Shown: positions 60,659 through 64,000 of the stretch, piece after piece
How positions within the stretch are numbered: the first letter of the stretch is position 1
Layout: the number at the start of each line of letters is the position of its first letter
NCBI RefSeq assembly: GCF_013327855.1
Contig: NZ_JABUMX010000006.1
Location: 124,001-188,000 of the forward strand
DNA: 64,000 nt
Direction: 5' to 3'
Source: Phyllobacterium pellucidum
Lineage (GTDB): Bacteria > Pseudomonadota > Alphaproteobacteria > Rhizobiales > Rhizobiaceae
Notes under the pieces: model-generated
What the model was told of the DNA's origin: nothing
Seen by the model: only the letters and a program-made list of their open reading frames with translations
Databases searched by the model: none
Translations under genes and position numbers: made by a program

Positions 60659-62443
60659 ATGACAAAAATGCGTGCCGTCGATGCAGCAGTCCGTATTCTG
60701 GAAAAGGAGGGGATCGATTGCGCCTTTGGCGTACCGGGAGCTGCAATCAATCCGTTCTATTCCGCGCTGAAGGCGCGGGGCACTGTCCGCCACATCCTTG
60801 CGCGCCACGTCGAAGGCGCGTCGCACATGGCCGAGGGATACACCCGAGCGGAACATGGCAATATCGGTGTGTGCATCGGCACGTCAGGTCCAGCCGGAAC
60901 CGACATGATCACCGGCCTCTATTCCGCTTCGGCCGATTCGATCCCAATTCTGTGCATCACCGGGCAGGCGCCGCGGGCCCGCCTCGACAAAGAGGACTTC
61001 CAGGCCGTCGATATTGCCTCGATCGCCAAGCCTGTCACGAAGTGGGCGGTGACGGTCATGGAGCCAGGCCTCGTTCCTTACGTTTTCCAGAAGGCCTTCC
61101 ACATCATGCGATCGGGTCGTCCCGGTCCGGTGCTGATCGATCTGCCGATCGACGTGCAGCTGGCAGAAATCGAGTTCGATCCCGACACCTACGAACCGCT
61201 CGAAGCCTATAAGCCCGCAGCAATGCGGGCGCAGGTCGAAAAGGCATTGACGATGCTCAACCAGGCCGATCGGCCGCTGATCGTTGCCGGCGGCGGCATT
61301 ATCAACGCCGACGCTTCCGACCTTCTGGTGGAGTTCGCCGAGATTGCCGGTGTTCCGGTCATCCCGACGCTGATGGGCTGGGGCACGATCCCGGACGATC
61401 ATCCACTGATGGCCGGCATGTGCGGCCTGCAGACCTCGCATCGTTACGGCAATGCGACCATGCTCGCCTCCGACTTCGTGCTCGGCATCGGCAATCGCTG
61501 GGCGAACCGGCATACCGGCAACGTCTCGACCTATACGGAGGGACGCAAGTTCGTCCATGTCGATATCGAGCCGACCCAGATCGGTCGCGTTTTCTCGCCG
61601 GATTTCGGCATCGTTTCCGATGCAGGCAAGGCGCTGAAGCTGTTTCTCGACGTTGCGACCGAATGGAAAGCGGCAGGAAAGTTGCGTGACTGGTCGGCCT
61701 GGGCGGAGGAATGCCGCGGTCGCAAGCGCACCATGCTGCGCAAGACCCATTTCGACCAGACGCCGCTGAAGCCGCAGCGTGTCTACGAGGAAATGAACAA
61801 GGTGTTCGGCCGCGAGACCTGCTACGTGACGACCATCGGTCTCAGCCAGATCGCCGGCGCCCAGTTCCTGCACGTCTACAAGCCGCGCAATTGGATCAAT
61901 TGCGGCCAGGCGGGCCCGCTCGGCTGGACCCTTCCGGCAGCACTCGGCGTGCGTGCGGCCGATCCAGATCGTCCGATCGTTGCGCTCTCCGGCGATTACG
62001 ATTTTCAGTTCATGATCGAAGAGCTCGCAGTCGGCGCACAGCACAAGCTGCCCTATCTGCACGTCGTCGTGAACAATTCCTATCTCGGCCTGATCCGCCA
62101 GGCGCAGCGCGGCTTCGACATGGATTTCGAAGTGAGCCTCGCGTTCGACAATATCAATGCTTCAGGCGATGCCGAGAAGGGTTACGGCGTCGATCATGTC
62201 GCGGTCGCCGAAGGTCTCGGCTGCAAGGCGATCCGGGTCCGCAGCCCCAATCAGTTCGCCGAAGCTTTCCAGGAGGCGCAGGCGCTGATGGACGAGCACC
62301 GGGTTCCTGTGGTGATCGAGTTCATCCTCGAACGCGTGACCAATGTCGCCATGGGTCCCGATATCAACGCTGTCGTCGAGTTCGAAGACCTCGCCGAGCG
62401 CAATGAGGACGTGCCGACTGCGGTTGCCGCCTATCTCGACTGA
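60659..62443 (+). CDS. gcl: Glyoxylate carboligase (tartronate-semialdehyde synthase)
   Basis: Joins two glyoxylates into tartronate semialdehyde and CO2. It has 594 residues, like the E. coli enzyme. The N-terminal ThDP domain has [18 protein letters not shown] with a Val in place of the usual catalytic Glu region, as known for Gcl. The cofactor motif is [14 protein letters not shown], later [17 protein letters not shown] 60659 is chosen: GGAGGA at 60647-60652 gives a six-base gap, whereas ATG 60653 would have none. It heads the gcl-hyi-glxR operon. Confidence 0.96.
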   Translation: MTKMRAVDAAVRILEKEGIDCAFGVPGAAINPFYSALKARGTVRHILARHVEGASHMAEGYTRAEHGNIGVCIGTSGPAGTDMITGLYSASADSIPILCITGQAPRARLDKEDFQAVDIASIAKPVTKWAVTVMEPGLVPYVFQKAFHIMRSGRPGPVLIDLPIDVQLAEIEFDPDTYEPLEAYKPAAMRAQVEKALTMLNQADRPLIVAGGGIINADASDLLVEFAEIAGVPVIPTLMGWGTIPDDHPLMAGMCGLQTSHRYGNATMLASDFVLGIGNRWANRHTGNVSTYTEGRKFVHVDIEPTQIGRVFSPDFGIVSDAGKALKLFLDVATEWKAAGKLRDWSAWAEECRGRKRTMLRKTHFDQTPLKPQRVYEEMNKVFGRETCYVTTIGLSQIAGAQFLHVYKPRNWINCGQAGPLGWTLPAALGVRAADPDRPIVALSGDYDFQFMIEELAVGAQHKLPYLHVVVNNSYLGLIRQAQRGFDMDFEVSLAFDNINASGDAEKGYGVDHVAVAEGLGCKAIRVRSPNQFAEAFQEAQALMDEHRVPVVIEFILERVTNVAMGPDINAVVEFEDLAERNEDVPTAVAAYLD

Positions 62444-62474
62444 ACTTGCAATTTCATTTCTTCAGGAGGCATGA

Positions 62475-63290
62475 ATGCCTAGATTTGCCGCCAATCTGAC
62501 GATGCTTTTCAACGAAGTGCCGTTTCTCGAACGTTTCGCGCTTGCAAGCGAAGCCGGCTTTGAAGCCGTCGAATACCTCTTTCCCTACGACTATAATGTC
62601 GAGGAGCTGAAACAGGTCCTCGCCGATAACAATCTCATCCAGGTTCTGCATAATCTTCCGGCCGGCAACTGGGCGGCCGGGGAGCGCGGCATTGCCGTTC
62701 TCCCGGATCGCATCGACGAGTTCCGCCGGGGTGTTGCGACGGCAATCGACTATGCGACGGCGCTAGGCTGCAAGCAGATCAATTGCCTTGCCGGCATCGC
62801 TCCGAATGGCCTTTCCGAAGATGCGCTGCGCACCACTTTCGTGCACAATCTTCGCCTGGCCGCTCAGGAACTCGCGAAATACGATATTCGGCTGCTGATC
62901 GAACCGATCAACACCTACGACATTCCGGGGGTCTACCTCAACACGGTAGAACAGGCGGCCGCAATCATCGAAGAAGTCGGACGCGACAACCTCTTTATCC
63001 AATATGACCTCTATCACCAGCAGCGGACGCGCGGCGAACTCGTCGCAACGTATGAGCGCTACAAGCAACTGATAGCCCACGTCCAGTTGGCCGACAATCC
63101 GGGTCGTCACGAGCCGGGTACCGGAGAGATCAATTATCCCTTCGTCTTCAAGGCACTCGACGCTGCCGGCTATGACGGCTGGATCGGCTGCGAATACAAA
63201 CCAAAAACGGAAACGCAACGCGGGCTTGGCTGGCTGAACGAAACATCAGCTGCCTACAAGCAGGCGGATATCATCAGGATGAGGAGCTGA
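62475..63290 (+). CDS. hyi: Hydroxypyruvate isomerase
   Basis: Interconverts tartronate semialdehyde and hydroxypyruvate. It is a TIM-barrel xylose-isomerase-like protein of 271 residues: RFAANLTMLFNEVPFLERFA, FEAVEYLFPYDY, LLIEPINTYDIPGVYLN, and QYDLYHQQRTRG. CAGGAGGCAT precedes the ATG, and glxR follows five bases after the stop. Confidence 0.94.
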   Translation: MPRFAANLTMLFNEVPFLERFALASEAGFEAVEYLFPYDYNVEELKQVLADNNLIQVLHNLPAGNWAAGERGIAVLPDRIDEFRRGVATAIDYATALGCKQINCLAGIAPNGLSEDALRTTFVHNLRLAAQELAKYDIRLLIEPINTYDIPGVYLNTVEQAAAIIEEVGRDNLFIQYDLYHQQRTRGELVATYERYKQLIAHVQLADNPGRHEPGTGEINYPFVFKALDAAGYDGWIGCEYKPKTETQRGLGWLNETSAAYKQADIIRMRS

Positions 63291-63294
63291 GTAA

Positions 63295-64000
63295 ATGGCT
63301 GACATAGGTTTCATTGGATTGGGTATCATGGGCACGCCGATGGCGCGCCACCTGCAGGACGCGGGGCATGTGCTCTACACGTCGAAATTCTTCATCGCCC
63401 CGAAGCAGGAACTCATCGACAATGGTCTCAAGATCGTCGAGAGCCCCAAGGCGCTTGCCGAACAGACTGACATTATCATCCTGATGCTCCCGGACACGCC
63501 GGAAGTGAAGGACGTTCTTTTTGGTGAAAACGGCGTCGTTCTCGGGTTGAAGCCGGGCAAGCTCGTCATCGACATGAGTTCGATCTCGCCGATCGAAACC
63601 AAGGAGTTTGCCAAAAAGGTGCGCGAGACGGGCAGCGAATACATCGATGCCCCGGTGTCGGGCGGCGAGGTCGGTGCCAAGGGTGCAACGCTCAGCATCA
63701 TGGCCGGCGGCTCGCAGGAGGCTTTCGACCGCGCGCTGCCTCTCTTCAAGCTGATGGGCAAGAACATTACGCTGGTCGGGGATTGCGGCGATGGGCAGGT
63801 GACCAAGGTTGCCAACCAGATCATCGTTGCCCTGACCATCGAGGCGGTTTCGGAAGCGCTGGTCCTTGCCTCCAAGGCGGGGGCAGACCCGGCCCGGGTG
63901 CGCGAGGCACTGATGGGCGGTTTTGCCTCGTCGCGTATCCTCGAAGTGCATGGCGATCGCATGATCAAGCGCACCTTCGATCCGGGTTTCCGTATCTCGC
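63295..64000 (+). CDS. glxR: 2-hydroxy-3-oxopropionate (tartronate semialdehyde) reductase, partial at window edge
   Basis: NAD(P)H-dependent reduction of tartronate semialdehyde to glycerate. The visible 235 codons include the dinucleotide loop GFIGLGIMGTPMARHL, the substrate motif DAPVSGGEVGAKGATLSIMAGG and the catalytic Lys in GDGQVTKVANQIIV. It resembles GlxR/GarR of ~290 residues, so about 55 residues lie beyond the window. Third gene of the gcl operon. Confidence 0.94.
   Translation, partial: MADIGFIGLGIMGTPMARHLQDAGHVLYTSKFFIAPKQELIDNGLKIVESPKALAEQTDIIILMLPDTPEVKDVLFGENGVVLGLKPGKLVIDMSSISPIETKEFAKKVRETGSEYIDAPVSGGEVGAKGATLSIMAGGSQEAFDRALPLFKLMGKNITLVGDCGDGQVTKVANQIIVALTIEAVSEALVLASKAGADPARVREALMGGFASSRILEVHGDRMIKRTFDPGFRIS

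Overview
This 64 kb window is GC-rich and densely coding. It looks like an alphaproteobacterial chromosome or chromid, most likely order Hyphomicrobiales (Rhizobiales). That guess rests on gene content and codon style (lanthanide-type XoxF, PQQ synthesis, tetrahydromethanopterin C1 genes, PuuD-type purine catabolism, an ECF sigma/YciI pair), not on a database search. I see no rRNA, tRNA, insertion sequence, prophage or CRISPR array.

Region 1 (1-17.9 kb) handles periplasmic methanol oxidation and its supply. A TauABC-like ABC transporter is translationally coupled to a SoxH-like zinc hydrolase, followed by a SoxYZ-like carrier. A divergent control region precedes xoxF, xoxG, xoxJ and a CxxCW rhodanese-like protein, and then pqqA-pqqB-pqqC-pqqD-pqqE. 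On the other strand lies a six-gene lut-like transporter set (binding protein, beta-propeller, hexa-aspartate periplasmic protein, ATPase, permease, exported protein). XoxF carries the extra Asp that marks lanthanide-dependent enzymes. No mxaF, lanmodulin or TonB receptor is present in the window.

Region 2 (18.0-35.8 kb) is a nearly complete tetrahydromethanopterin/methanofuran C1 island. It holds cofactor biosynthesis genes (an MfnB-FolB fusion, an MfnE-like kinase, a DmrB-like flavoprotein, a DHPS-like protein, DUF447, a hydantoinase-like protein, a HisA-like protein, a CitG-like protein, two ATP-grasp ligases, beta-RFAP synthase) and the pathway enzymes fae, mtdB, mch and fhcBADC. Methanol oxidised by XoxF gives formaldehyde; Fae, MtdB, Mch and Fhc take this to formate.

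Region 3 (35.8-41.1 kb) is the least explained part. Three adjacent minus-strand genes encode unrecognised beta-rich proteins without signal peptides. Two LuxR-type regulators and a very small membrane protein follow on the plus strand.

Region 4 (41.2-46.5 kb) is accessory: an MFS exporter with a C-terminal extension, a SnoaL-like protein, an ECF42-type sigma factor with its YciI partner, an SH3 protein and a Tam-like methyltransferase.

Region 5 (46.7-64 kb) is purine catabolism: an NCS2 permease with a structured leader, a deaminase, allA, a puuE-uraD fusion, uraH, xdhABC, a LysR regulator, puuD and guaD. It continues into glyoxylate use: an IclR regulator, gcl, hyi and a glxR-like gene cut by the window edge. 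Together these turn guanine and xanthine into glyoxylate and then tartronate semialdehyde and glycerate. The allantoate-degrading step is not encoded here.
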